Shown here in pieces: positions 1-5,863 of a stretch of 6,035 nucleotides of DNA. The first letter of the stretch is position 1. The number at the start of each line of letters is the position of its first letter. This stretch comes from Deltaproteobacteria bacterium (GTDB taxonomy: Bacteria > Desulfobacterota > Desulfarculia > Adiutricales > Adiutricaceae), in contig JAIRZX010000445.1 of the NCBI GenBank assembly GCA_031267005.1, positions 1 to 6,035 on the forward strand, read 5' to 3'. The notes under the pieces were generated by a model that was not told the DNA's origin, made no database searches, and saw only the letters and a program-made list of their open reading frames with translations. Position numbers and translations under genes: made by a program.

Positions 1-1263
1 GCCGCGAGGATAAGGCCCGGGGCCGGGCTTTGGAAGCTGGAGCGCGAGGCGGGGCTCATGGGGCTTGACCCTGGGCTCGTCGCCAGGCCCCTGGGGACCC
101 TGAGCGGGGGCGAGCGCACCAAACTCATGCTGTGCCTGCTCTTTTTGGAGGAAGGCGACTTCCCTCTCATAGACGAGCCCACGGCGGGGCTGGACTCGGA
201 CGGGCGGAGGGCGGTCGGGCGCTACCTCGCGTCCAAGAGGGGGTTTATAGCCGCCTCCCACGACAGGCGGCTGCTGGGCGAGGCCGCCGACCATATCCTG
301 GCCATTAACCGCCAGGGGGTCGAGCTCGTTCGCGGGGGCTACGCGGCCTGGGAAGAGGCGAGGAGGCGGAAGGACCTGGAGGAGGACGCGAGGGCCGAAA
401 GGCTCTCGCGCGAAATATCGAGGCTCAGGGGCGCGGCCCAAAGGAGTTCCCGCTGGGCAGCCGAAGCCGAAGGCGCCAAGTTCGGGCACGGCCCGGTCGA
501 CCGGGGCTTCGTCGGCCACAAGGCGGCCAAAATGCAGAAGAGGGCGAAGGCCGTCTCCGGCAGGCGCGAAAAGGCGCTGGAGGAGAAGGCCTCCATGGCG
601 CGGAACGCCGAGATTTACTACAGACTCGCGATGTCTCCGGCGGACTTCGGCGCGCGGAGCCTCGCCCGCGCTTCGGATCTCTCGTGCGGTTACTCTGAGG
701 GACTGCCAGTAGCCGAAGGGCTGTCGTTTTCGATCGAGCGGGGCACGAGGACGGCGCTCGTCGGGCCCAACGGCTCCGGCAAGTCGCTGGTCCTGAAGCT
801 GCTCGCGGGTGAGAGGCTCTGGACACAAGGCGTATTCCGCCGGGCGCCCGGGATGTCGGTCTCGTACGTGCCCCAGGAGCCGCGTTTCGAGCCGCGGGCG
901 ACCCTGAGGGATTTGGCCTTGGGGCAGGGCGCCGACGAGGGGCGCTACAAGGCCGTCCTGCGGCACCTGGGCTTCCCGGTGGACCTTCTCTCCGCCGGGG
1001 CGGCGGATCTGAGCCGCGGGCAGGGCAAGAAGGCGCTGCTGGGTTTGAGCCTGTGCGCCGAGGCGCACCTGTATCTATGGGACGAGCCTCTGGACCACGT
1101 GGATCTCATGACCCGGATGCAGCTGGAGGAGCTCATCGAGGACGCCAAGCCTACCCTCGTCGCCGTCGAGCACGATCTAGCCTTTCTGGAGAAGCTGGGC
1201 TTCCAGGCGATCGACATGGGGGCCCATGCAGCGAAAGGGAGGCCGCCGGGGGGGCGGGGGTGA
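1..1263 (+). CDS. ABC-F ATPase, Lsa/Vga-like ribosomal protection type (5' partial)
   Basis: Soluble tandem-ATPase protein of the ABC-F family. Lsa/Vga-type members bind the ribosomal E site and dislodge lincosamide, streptogramin A and pleuromutilin drugs. The frame is open from base 1. The ATG at 58 lies inside the first domain, because the preceding codons (ending GLWKLEREAGL) fit the family's conserved W-K-x-E-x-E segment, so the true start is off the window. Numbering from the ATG at 58: signature LSGGE 15-19, Walker B ending DE 39-40, switch SHD 67-69, charged inter-domain linker about 100-185 with tip motif DRGFVGHKAAKM 148-159, second Walker A GPNGSGKS 236-243, signature LSRGQ 318-322, Walker B LYLWDEP 338-344, switch EHD 371-373. 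The first Walker A and Q-loop are missing. The linker tip and WDEPL motif favour the Lsa/Vga branch over housekeeping Uup/EttA. Odd point: domain 1 has DEPTAGLD instead of the usual DEPTNHLD. Drug spectrum cannot be read from sequence. Confidence 0.93.
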   Translation, partial: AARIRPGAGLWKLEREAGLMGLDPGLVARPLGTLSGGERTKLMLCLLFLEEGDFPLIDEPTAGLDSDGRRAVGRYLASKRGFIAASHDRRLLGEAADHILAINRQGVELVRGGYAAWEEARRRKDLEEDARAERLSREISRLRGAAQRSSRWAAEAEGAKFGHGPVDRGFVGHKAAKMQKRAKAVSGRREKALEEKASMARNAEIYYRLAMSPADFGARSLARASDLSCGYSEGLPVAEGLSFSIERGTRTALVGPNGSGKSLVLKLLAGERLWTQGVFRRAPGMSVSYVPQEPRFEPRATLRDLALGQGADEGRYKAVLRHLGFPVDLLSAGAADLSRGQGKKALLGLSLCAEAHLYLWDEPLDHVDLMTRMQLEELIEDAKPTLVAVEHDLAFLEKLGFQAIDMGAHAAKGRPPGGRG

Positions 1264-1698
1264 CATCCTTAGCCCGTAACGCGCTCCCGCCTGGAGAGAA
1301 GCCGGGGGACGCCCGCCCTCGGGGCCAACGCGCCATTAGGACAGGCCGTTCTTTACGGCACGGAGGCGGGGCAAGCCCGGTCCAGGCCGAAGCGGCTTTG
1401 AACGTCTCCCGCGCTGGCTGGCATCGCTGAAGCGCGCCCGGACGTGGCGGGGAAGGGAAGAGGGCCCCGAGCCGCCCGCCGCCGGGCCTGGCATGTGGCG
1501 AGGAAGGCCACAGGTTCCGCTCCGGCGGAGCCGCCCGCCGAAGGAGCTGTCCCCCGGCGGAGCCGCCCGGCCCTTCGTCGCTGGTCAAGTTTCGCGCGCG
1601 TTTTCCGGCAGACTCCCCTCTCCTTCAGCCTCCCCGCAGACGTTTCCCGCTCTGCCTGTCCCCGTGCCGCGGCGCCTTCCGGATGTCCCGGCAGGGCC
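1264..1698. other. convergent intergenic spacer, no gene seen
   Basis: This stretch separates the end of the ABC-F gene from the end of the leftward efflux operon. Open frames exist on both strands, but they are GC-driven, overlap the real genes and have Arg/Pro/Gly/Ala-rich translations with no recognisable motif. A weak hairpin, GCCGT-TCTTT-ACGGC, lies at 1345-1359, and an 8-bp palindrome GCCGCGGC at 1666-1673. Neither is followed by a T-tract on either strand, so I do not call a Rho-independent terminator. A short motif repeated three times is listed separately. Confidence 0.6.
1469..1569. repeat. three copies of a GAGCCGCCCG motif, two inside a 16-bp direct repeat
   Basis: GAGCCGCCCG occurs at 1469-1478, 1528-1537 and 1560-1569. 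The last two sit in an identical 16-bp direct repeat, CCGGCGGAGCCGCCCG, at 1522-1537 and 1554-1569, exactly 32 bp apart, about three helical turns. Each contains the inverted repeat GGCGG-AG-CCGCC (1524-1535 and 1556-1567). The copy at 1469 shares 13 bases with the one at 1528. This could be a protein-binding site, a pair of mRNA hairpins at the convergent gene ends, or chance in GC-rich DNA. Confidence 0.55.
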
Positions 1699-2922
1699 CT
1701 ACTGGTGCCTCAGCGCCTGGATGGGGTCCTGGCCGGCCGCCTTCCAGGCCGGGTAGAAGCCGAAGAAGACTCCTATGCACAGGGAGACGGTAAAGGAGAG
1801 GGCGAGGGAGAAGGGGGTTATCGAGACGGAGGTGTTCCAGAAGTGGGAGACCGTGTAGGCCCCGGCCGCCCCGCCCAGGAGCCCCAGGAGCCCTCCCGTG
1901 ACCGACACCAGCACCGCCTCCAGCATGAACTGGGTGAGGATGTCCTTCTTGCGGGCCCCGATGGCCAGGCGGATGCCTATCTCGCGGGTGCGCTCGGTGA
2001 CCGAGACCAGCATTATGTTCATTATGCCGATGCCGCCCACGGCGAGGGACACGGAGGCTATGGCCCCCAATAGCAGCGTCATGGCCTGCGCGGCCGCCTC
2101 AGCGGACGCCATGACGGCGGAGAGGTTGTTGATGAAGAAGTCGTCGTCCTGCAAGGGGTCGACTATGCGGTGCCGCTCCCGGAGCAGGCGCCTCATGTCC
2201 TCCTGGACCTCGTCCATGTTCGCGCCGTCCGAGGCCTTGACCATCATCATGCGGACGCGGCCCTGGAAGTGGCTCCCCTGGAGGTAGCGGGAGAACGACG
2301 AGAAGGGCACCACGGCGGTGTCGTCCTGGTCGCGGCCGTCCATGCTCTGGCCCTTGGAGGAGAGGATCCCGGCTACGGTGAAGGGCGTGACGCCCACCCT
2401 CAAGGTCTGGCCCAGGGGGTCGGCCTGCCCGAAGAGCTCCTTGGCGGTGGAGCTGCCGAGCCAGATGCTCCGGGAAGCCTGCTGCACGTCCAGCGCGTCC
2501 ATCTCGCGGCCGTCGGCCACCGGCCAGGACCGCACCTCGGCGAAGGAGTCCCCGGCGCCCGTCACCTGCGTGTTCCAGTTGCGGCCGGCAGCCACCAGCT
2601 GCATGGCGGAGAAGGACACGGGCGTGACGGCGGCAACCCCTTCCAGCTCCCTTATGGCGTTCCCGTCGTCCAAGGTAAGGGTCTGGCGCTGGCCCGAGCC
2701 GCTCCGGACGCCCCCGGAGTTGAAGGATCCCGCGAGCACGATGAAGATGTTGGTGCCTAAGGCCTCCACCTGGCGCTTCACGGTGATCCTGGTCCCCTCG
2801 CCCACCGCGAGCATCAGGATCACGGCCCCAACGCCTATGACCATGCCCAGCATGGTGAGCATGGTACGCAGGCGGTTCGCGCCCATGGCGCGGACGGCCT
2901 CGAGGAACATGGCGGGGAGCAT
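1699..2922 (-). CDS. MacB-type ABC transporter permease subunit (MacB_PCD/FtsX domains)
   Basis: Inner-membrane permease half of a MacAB-like export system, 407 aa. It has the MacB layout: a first helix about 20-42 (including TMLGMVIGVGAVILM), a periplasmic core about 43-280, then three helices about 281-308, 329-358 and 370-392. The conserved cytoplasmic stretch VTERTREIGIRLAIGAR is at 308-324, and the C-terminus shows the family pattern FFGFYPAWKAAGQDPIQAL (387-404). These proteins do not carry substrate through the membrane; they use ATP binding to move the periplasmic domain and push cargo through the adaptor and outer-membrane channel. I chose the ATG at 2922: it has a good AGGAGG site 8 nt upstream and shares one base with the ATPase stop. 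An upstream in-frame start at 3000 would lie wholly inside the ATPase gene and add a Pro/Gly/Arg-rich tail. Stop is TAG. The substrate is unknown. Confidence 0.95.
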   Translation of the reverse strand: MLPAMFLEAVRAMGANRLRTMLTMLGMVIGVGAVILMLAVGEGTRITVKRQVEALGTNIFIVLAGSFNSGGVRSGSGQRQTLTLDDGNAIRELEGVAAVTPVSFSAMQLVAAGRNWNTQVTGAGDSFAEVRSWPVADGREMDALDVQQASRSIWLGSSTAKELFGQADPLGQTLRVGVTPFTVAGILSSKGQSMDGRDQDDTAVVPFSSFSRYLQGSHFQGRVRMMMVKASDGANMDEVQEDMRRLLRERHRIVDPLQDDDFFINNLSAVMASAEAAAQAMTLLLGAIASVSLAVGGIGIMNIMLVSVTERTREIGIRLAIGARKKDILTQFMLEAVLVSVTGGLLGLLGGAAGAYTVSHFWNTSVSITPFSLALSFTVSLCIGVFFGFYPAWKAAGQDPIQALRHQ

Positions 2923-3626
2923 CAGAGGGCCCTCCTGTCCACGACCGGGCCGTCCTGGACCAGGAGCCCGTCGTGGAAGCGCACCAGGCGCTTGGCGCAT
3001 GCCGCCACGTCCGGCTCGTGGGTGACGAGGATTATGGACGCCCCCTTGTCGTTGAGCGACATGAACAGGCCCATGATCTCGTCCGAGGTCTGGCTGTCGA
3101 GGTTGCCGGTGGGCTCGTCCGCCAGAATCAGGTCGGGGTCGCCCACGAGGGCGCGGGCCACGGCGGCCCTCTGCTGCTGGCCGCCCGAGACCTGTCCCGG
3201 AAGGCGGCGGGCGAAGGGGCCCAGCCCCACCCTCTCCAGCTGCTCCAAAGCCCTCTCCCTGCGTTCGGCGGCGGGCACCCTGGCGTAGAGGAGGGGAAGC
3301 GCCACGTTTTCCAGGAGATCCGACTTGGGGAGGAGGTTGTAGCCCTGGAACACGAAGCCCAGGAACCTGTTGCGCTTTCCCGCCAGCTCGTCGGCCGAAA
3401 GGGAGCTCACCGGCTCCCCCAAGAGCCTGTAGGCCCCGGAGGTCGCGGTGTCCAGGCAGCCCAGGATGTTCATGAAGGTGGACTTCCCCGAGCCCGACGG
3501 GCCCATTACCGCCGCGAACTCGCCTTCTTCCAGGCGGAAGTCCACCCCGTGGAGGACCTCCAGCGATCCGGCCCCGGTGATGTAGGCCTTTTTGAGATCG
3601 ACGGTCTCGACCAGCGTCCTTGCCAT
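2922..3626 (-). CDS. MacB-type ABC transporter ATP-binding subunit
   Basis: Cytoplasmic ATPase of the LolD/MacB export family, 234 aa from the ATG at 3626. All catalytic motifs are intact: Walker A GPSGSGKST 42-50, Q-loop Q94 in FVFQGYNLLP, signature VSGGQ 146-150, Walker B LILADE 166-171, D-loop NLD 175-177 and switch His 203. The N-terminus (LVETVDLKKAY) and the CLDTATSGAYRLLGEPV stretch are typical of MacB/LolD ATPases. It should power the permease encoded immediately downstream. In E. coli MacB both parts form one chain; here they are separate, as in many MacB-like and LolCDE-type systems. A GTG at 3650 would add eight residues. I prefer the ATG because AAAGGGG lies 10 nt upstream and homologous proteins start close to the conserved LV-x-DL-K-Y motif, but this is not certain. 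The 72-bp gap to the adaptor gene is compatible with one operon. Confidence 0.95.
   Translation of the reverse strand: MARTLVETVDLKKAYITGAGSLEVLHGVDFRLEEGEFAAVMGPSGSGKSTFMNILGCLDTATSGAYRLLGEPVSSLSADELAGKRNRFLGFVFQGYNLLPKSDLLENVALPLLYARVPAAERRERALEQLERVGLGPFARRLPGQVSGGQQQRAAVARALVGDPDLILADEPTGNLDSQTSDEIMGLFMSLNDKGASIILVTHEPDVAACAKRLVRFHDGLLVQDGPVVDRRAL
2931..2936 (-). promoter_or_regulatory. Shine-Dalgarno site for the permease, inside the ATPase gene
   Basis: Read on the minus strand this is AGGAGG, 8 nt before the ATG at 2922. It lies in the last codons of the ATPase gene, and the stop and start overlap as TGATG. This fixes the permease start and suggests stop-start translational coupling, which would keep ATPase and permease in balance. 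Confidence 0.8.
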
Positions 3627-3656
3627 CAGGCCAATGCCCCTTTCACGCACCTTAGG

Positions 3657-3671
3657 CCCCCGGGACGGGGG
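3657..3671 (-). other. small GC hairpin between adaptor and ATPase genes
   Basis: On the minus strand the sequence reads CCCCCG-TCC-CGGGGG, a perfect 6-bp stem with a 3-nt loop, in the 72-bp gap between the adaptor stop and the ATPase start. No T-tract follows, so it is not a standard terminator. It could stabilise the adaptor part of the message or reduce read-through, or be a chance product of high GC. Confidence 0.4.
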
Positions 3672-3698
3672 CGGTGTGCCGCAAAACGCCCGGAGCGC

Positions 3699-5183
3699 CT
3701 AGAAGCCCCTCGGGCCCCTGGGCCCGCCGCGGCCTCCCCCGCCTCCGCCCCCGCCGAAGAGGGTCCCCTGGACCTGCTCCCTCGCGGCGGCCTCGGACGT
3801 GACGACCAGATCCCCCGCCTTCAGGGGCCCGCCGCGGACTACCGTGTACCGGAGATCCGTGGCCCCGGTCATGATGTCCACCGGGACGGGCCTCCCTTCC
3901 CGGCCGAGCACGTAGACCCGGGCGCGGATCGGCGGATCGTCCTTGGAGGGGATGACCAAGGCCGCTATCGCGCTCGCGGAGGCCCCGGCCCCGGAGCCTT
4001 GGGGGGCGCCTTCGACTATGAGGCCCTCCTTGTTTTCCTCTGCTTCGGCCCCCTCCCCCGGCCCGCCGGGGGCCCCTTCGGCCGGGCCGCCTCCCGCAGG
4101 GCCGCCGGGGCCGGGGCGGGAGTCCGGGCTCCCGCCCGGCGCCTGGCCTTCCCGGGCAGCGGCCGCGTCGGCGGCGCCGGCCGGGCCAGCGGCCCGGGGA
4201 GCGCCGGAAGGAGCGCCCCCGGCCCCCGCGGCGGCGGCGGAGTCCGCCCCGGGAGGGGCGGCCGGCCCGCCGCCGGGACGGTAGCTCAAAGCCGCGTTGG
4301 GCACGAGGATCGCCCCGTCCTCGCGGTAGAGCTCTATGTCCACGTAGGCGGTCATGCCGGGCAGGAGCCTCAGGTCGGGGTTGTCCACGTCCACCACCAC
4401 GTCGTAGGTGACAACGTTGGAGTTGACGGTGGGGTTCAAGCGGATCTGCCTGAGCTTGCCCTTGAACGACATCCCCGGGTAGGCGTCCACGGTGAAGGTG
4501 GCGTCCAGGTCGGGCTTGAGCCTCCCTATGTCCGCCTCGGCGAAGCTCGCGTTAATCTGCATCTTGGTCAGATCCTGGGCGATGCCTATGAGCGTCGGCG
4601 TCTGGAAGCTCGCGGCCACGGTCTGGCCCACGTCCACGGCGCGGTTGATGACCACGCCGTCGACGGGCGAGATGATGTTGGTGTTGTTTAAGTTGTACTG
4701 GTCCTGGGCCAGCATGGCCTTGCTCTGGGACACCGACGCCTCGGCCATCGCGAGGTTGGCGGCCGCCGTGTCCAGCTCCTCCTTGGGGGAGGAGCGGGCG
4801 GCGAAGAGCCTTTCCTGGCGGGCGTAGCGGATCCGGGCGAGTTCCAGCTGGGACTCGGCCGAGGCGAGGTTCGCCTCGCTCATCCTCACTTTGGCCGTGA
4901 AGAGCTCGTCGTCCAGCTTTACGAGGAGCTGGCCCTCCTTCACCTCGTCGTTCCAGTCGGCCGCTATCTGGCGGATGGTCCCGGAGATCTGTGTGCCCAC
5001 GGAAACCACCCGGACGGGGTTCAAGGTCCCCGTGGCCGAGACCGCGATGCGCAGCTGGTTAGTTATTACCCGCTGGGTTCGGTAGGAAGTGCCGGCCTGT
5101 TTCCCTCCGAAGGGCCGGAAAACGAGGAGGAGGGCAGCGGCGACCGCGGCCAGGCCGATTACGGCGAGGGTTTTCTTCTTCAA
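3699..5183 (-). CDS. MacA-like periplasmic adaptor subunit (HlyD/membrane-fusion family)
   Basis: Periplasmic adaptor linking the MacB-type inner-membrane complex to a TolC-like channel, 494 aa. The N-terminus is a Lys-rich start then a hydrophobic anchor (about 5-22) with no lipobox Cys, so it is probably a membrane-anchored adaptor, as MacA is. In order: barrel and first lipoyl half about 45-95 (GTLNPVRVVSVGTQISGTI), alpha-helical hairpin about 95-165 rich in Ala/Glu/Gln, second lipoyl half about 170-200 (ISPVDGVVINRAVDVGQTV), beta-barrel about 205-300 ending ILVPNAALSYRP, then the membrane-proximal domain about 420-465 (VYVLGREGRPVPVDIMTGATD, GPLKAGDLVV) and a Gly-rich tail. Residues 303 to about 405 are a low-complexity Pro/Gly/Ala insert, making the protein over 100 residues longer than typical MacA. 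The start is TTG: an in-frame stop lies at 5214-5216 with no ATG or GTG between, and TGGAG sits 7 nt upstream. First gene of the operon. Confidence 0.93.
   Translation of the reverse strand: MKKKTLAVIGLAAVAAALLLVFRPFGGKQAGTSYRTQRVITNQLRIAVSATGTLNPVRVVSVGTQISGTIRQIAADWNDEVKEGQLLVKLDDELFTAKVRMSEANLASAESQLELARIRYARQERLFAARSSPKEELDTAAANLAMAEASVSQSKAMLAQDQYNLNNTNIISPVDGVVINRAVDVGQTVAASFQTPTLIGIAQDLTKMQINASFAEADIGRLKPDLDATFTVDAYPGMSFKGKLRQIRLNPTVNSNVVTYDVVVDVDNPDLRLLPGMTAYVDIELYREDGAILVPNAALSYRPGGGPAAPPGADSAAAAGAGGAPSGAPRAAGPAGAADAAAAREGQAPGGSPDSRPGPGGPAGGGPAEGAPGGPGEGAEAEENKEGLIVEGAPQGSGAGASASAIAALVIPSKDDPPIRARVYVLGREGRPVPVDIMTGATDLRYTVVRGGPLKAGDLVVTSEAAAREQVQGTLFGGGGGGGGRGGPRGPRGF
4038..4277 (-). 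other. segment encoding the Pro/Gly/Ala-rich low-complexity insert of the adaptor
   Basis: It encodes adaptor residues 303-382, composed almost wholly of Gly, Ala and Pro with scattered Ser, Asp, Glu and Arg (for example GAGGAPSGAPRAAGPAG). It sits between the last beta-barrel strand and the membrane-proximal domain; a milder Gly/Ser/Ala-rich stretch continues to about residue 405. Both flanking folded domains stay in frame and look intact, so this is an in-frame expansion rather than damage. There is no exact tandem period. Relatives often carry a short Gly/Pro-rich linker here; this one is unusually long. Confidence 0.8.
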
Positions 5184-5190
5184 TTGACGG

Positions 5191-5195
5191 CTCCA
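5191..5195 (-). promoter_or_regulatory. ribosome-binding site that decides the TTG start of the adaptor gene
   Basis: On the minus strand this reads TGGAG, 7 nt before the TTG at 5183. An in-frame TGA at 5214-5216 blocks any longer reading, and the next Met codon is at residue 101, well past the anchor. The site therefore supports the rare TTG initiation codon. Confidence 0.7.
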
Positions 5196-5220
5196 GTAGC
5201 GGCGCGGGGGACCTCATGCC

Positions 5221-5254
5221 GGCCCCGGGCGGGCCGGCGGCGAAGGCGCCGCCG
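5221..5254 (-). other. two adjacent GC hairpins in the operon 5' leader
   Basis: The right-hand hairpin (5235-5254) has a perfect 8-bp stem, CGGCGGCG with CGCCGCCG, and a 4-nt loop. Beside it, sharing one base, 5221-5235 forms GGCCC-CGGGC-GGGCC, a 5-bp stem. Both lie 38-71 bp upstream of the adaptor start, so they would be in the leader RNA if transcription begins upstream of 5254. No T-tract follows on the minus strand. A regulatory role is only a possibility. Confidence 0.4.
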
Positions 5255-5259
5255 CTTGT

Positions 5260-5268
5260 GTGTTAGCA
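5260..5268 (-). promoter_or_regulatory. weak candidate extended -10 promoter element for the efflux operon
   Basis: On the minus strand 5268-5260 reads TGCTAACAC, resembling an extended -10 (TG-N-TAACAC), in a 17-base AT-richer island within very GC-rich DNA. It would start transcription about 70 bp upstream of the adaptor TTG. No convincing -35 box stands 16-18 bp upstream. A sigma-70-like consensus may not apply to this organism, so this is a pointer only. Confidence 0.2.
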
Positions 5269-5406
5269 TTTTGCGGGCCAAAGGCGGGATTCGGGCTCCG
5301 GGGCGGCGCGGGGGGCCGCCGCGCCGGAGGGGGGGGCGCGGGACGAACGCGTGCCCAGTCGCCCTTGCGGGAGTCAGGCGGGAACGGGTTGCCGCCGCCC
5401 TGGCGC

Positions 5407-5429
5407 GGGGGGGGCTGGGGGAGGCGGGG
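5407..5429 (+). other. potential G-quadruplex motif
   Basis: The plus strand has a run of eight G (5407-5414), CT, five G (5417-5421), then AGGC and four G (5426-5429). Splitting the first run gives four G-tracts of at least three with loops of 1-4 nt, which fits the usual quadruplex pattern. For the leftward operon this is the template strand. Such motifs arise by chance in GC-rich DNA. Confidence 0.4.
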
Positions 5430-5863
5430 CGAAGCGGCCAGCTCCCGCTTCATGGGCAACAGGCGCAACGCGCCCGGGCGGCCCCGCGTATCCATCCAGG
5501 ATCCGGGAAACACTCGCATTTTACTCCGTAAAAGCGCGTCAAGCCACGCGCAATCCGTCCTGTCAGGCCCGAATCGGCTGCTGTTCCGACCGGGGAGTTC
5601 CCGGCGCGGACTCTAAACGCGACCTGTTGCGCCGAGTTTCAAGCCAGGCGCGGACAAAGCTCAGGCCAGGGCCGTCGAGCCCTAATCGGCGACGGGTCCG
5701 GCCCTGTCGCCGCCCCGGGTCAAGCCGGAATCTCCCTGGAAGCCCGGACGCGGCTGGCAGAGGCCTTGACGCCCGCGCCCGTCGCGTTGGGCGGGCTTGA
5801 TCCGGGGGGCATCGTCCCTACTCCCCTCTGCCGAGGATCATCCCCTAAGGGAGGAGTTCCCTG

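Larger units (their letters stand above)
5184..5863. other. upstream region of the efflux operon, no confident gene
   Basis: About 680 bp without a supportable gene. The open frames here on both strands overlap each other, are rich in Arg/Pro/Gly/Ala and show no motif. The region holds the adaptor ribosome-binding site, several GC hairpins, two 8-base G-runs (5329-5336 and 5407-5414), and two AT-richer islands (about 5257-5273 and 5508-5535) that are the best places to look for the operon promoter. Short echoes such as TCAAGCCA (5539, 5639), TCAAGCC (5720) and AATCGG (5572, 5685) occur, without a fixed period. No RNA gene, insertion sequence or CRISPR is visible. Confidence 0.55.

Noticed and set aside
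58..60. ATG at 58 as the true start of the ABC-F gene
   Set aside because: The same frame is open to base 1 and encodes conserved family sequence (WKLERE) before it. A start at 58 would also leave the protein without its first Walker A motif.
1345..1359. Rho-independent terminator after the ABC-F gene
   Set aside because: The stem is only 5 bp (GCCGT with ACGGC), lies about 80 bp after the stop, and has no T-tract following it.
1444..2073. 209-codon plus-strand frame across the spacer and permease end
   Set aside because: More than half lies antisense to conserved permease sequence, no family motif is visible, and its composition is low-complexity.
2973..4691. 572-codon open frame on the plus strand antisense to the efflux operon
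   Set aside because: It is the GC-driven mirror of three well-supported genes on the opposite strand. Its translation is His/Gly/Arg/Pro-rich with no domain.
5518..5542. TTGACG (5542-5537) followed by TAAAAT (5523-5518) on the minus strand, resembling a sigma-70 promoter for the efflux operon
   Set aside because: The spacer is only 13 bp, too short for a normal sigma-70 promoter, and the sequence at 17-bp spacing (ATGCGA) is a poor -10. Kept only as an AT-richer island.
5260..5800. Overlapping plus-strand frames of about 115-150 codons and minus-strand frames in the upstream region
   Set aside because: Several frames are open at once, which is expected at this GC content. Translations are Arg/Pro/Gly/Ala-rich with no conserved motif, so no frame is favoured.
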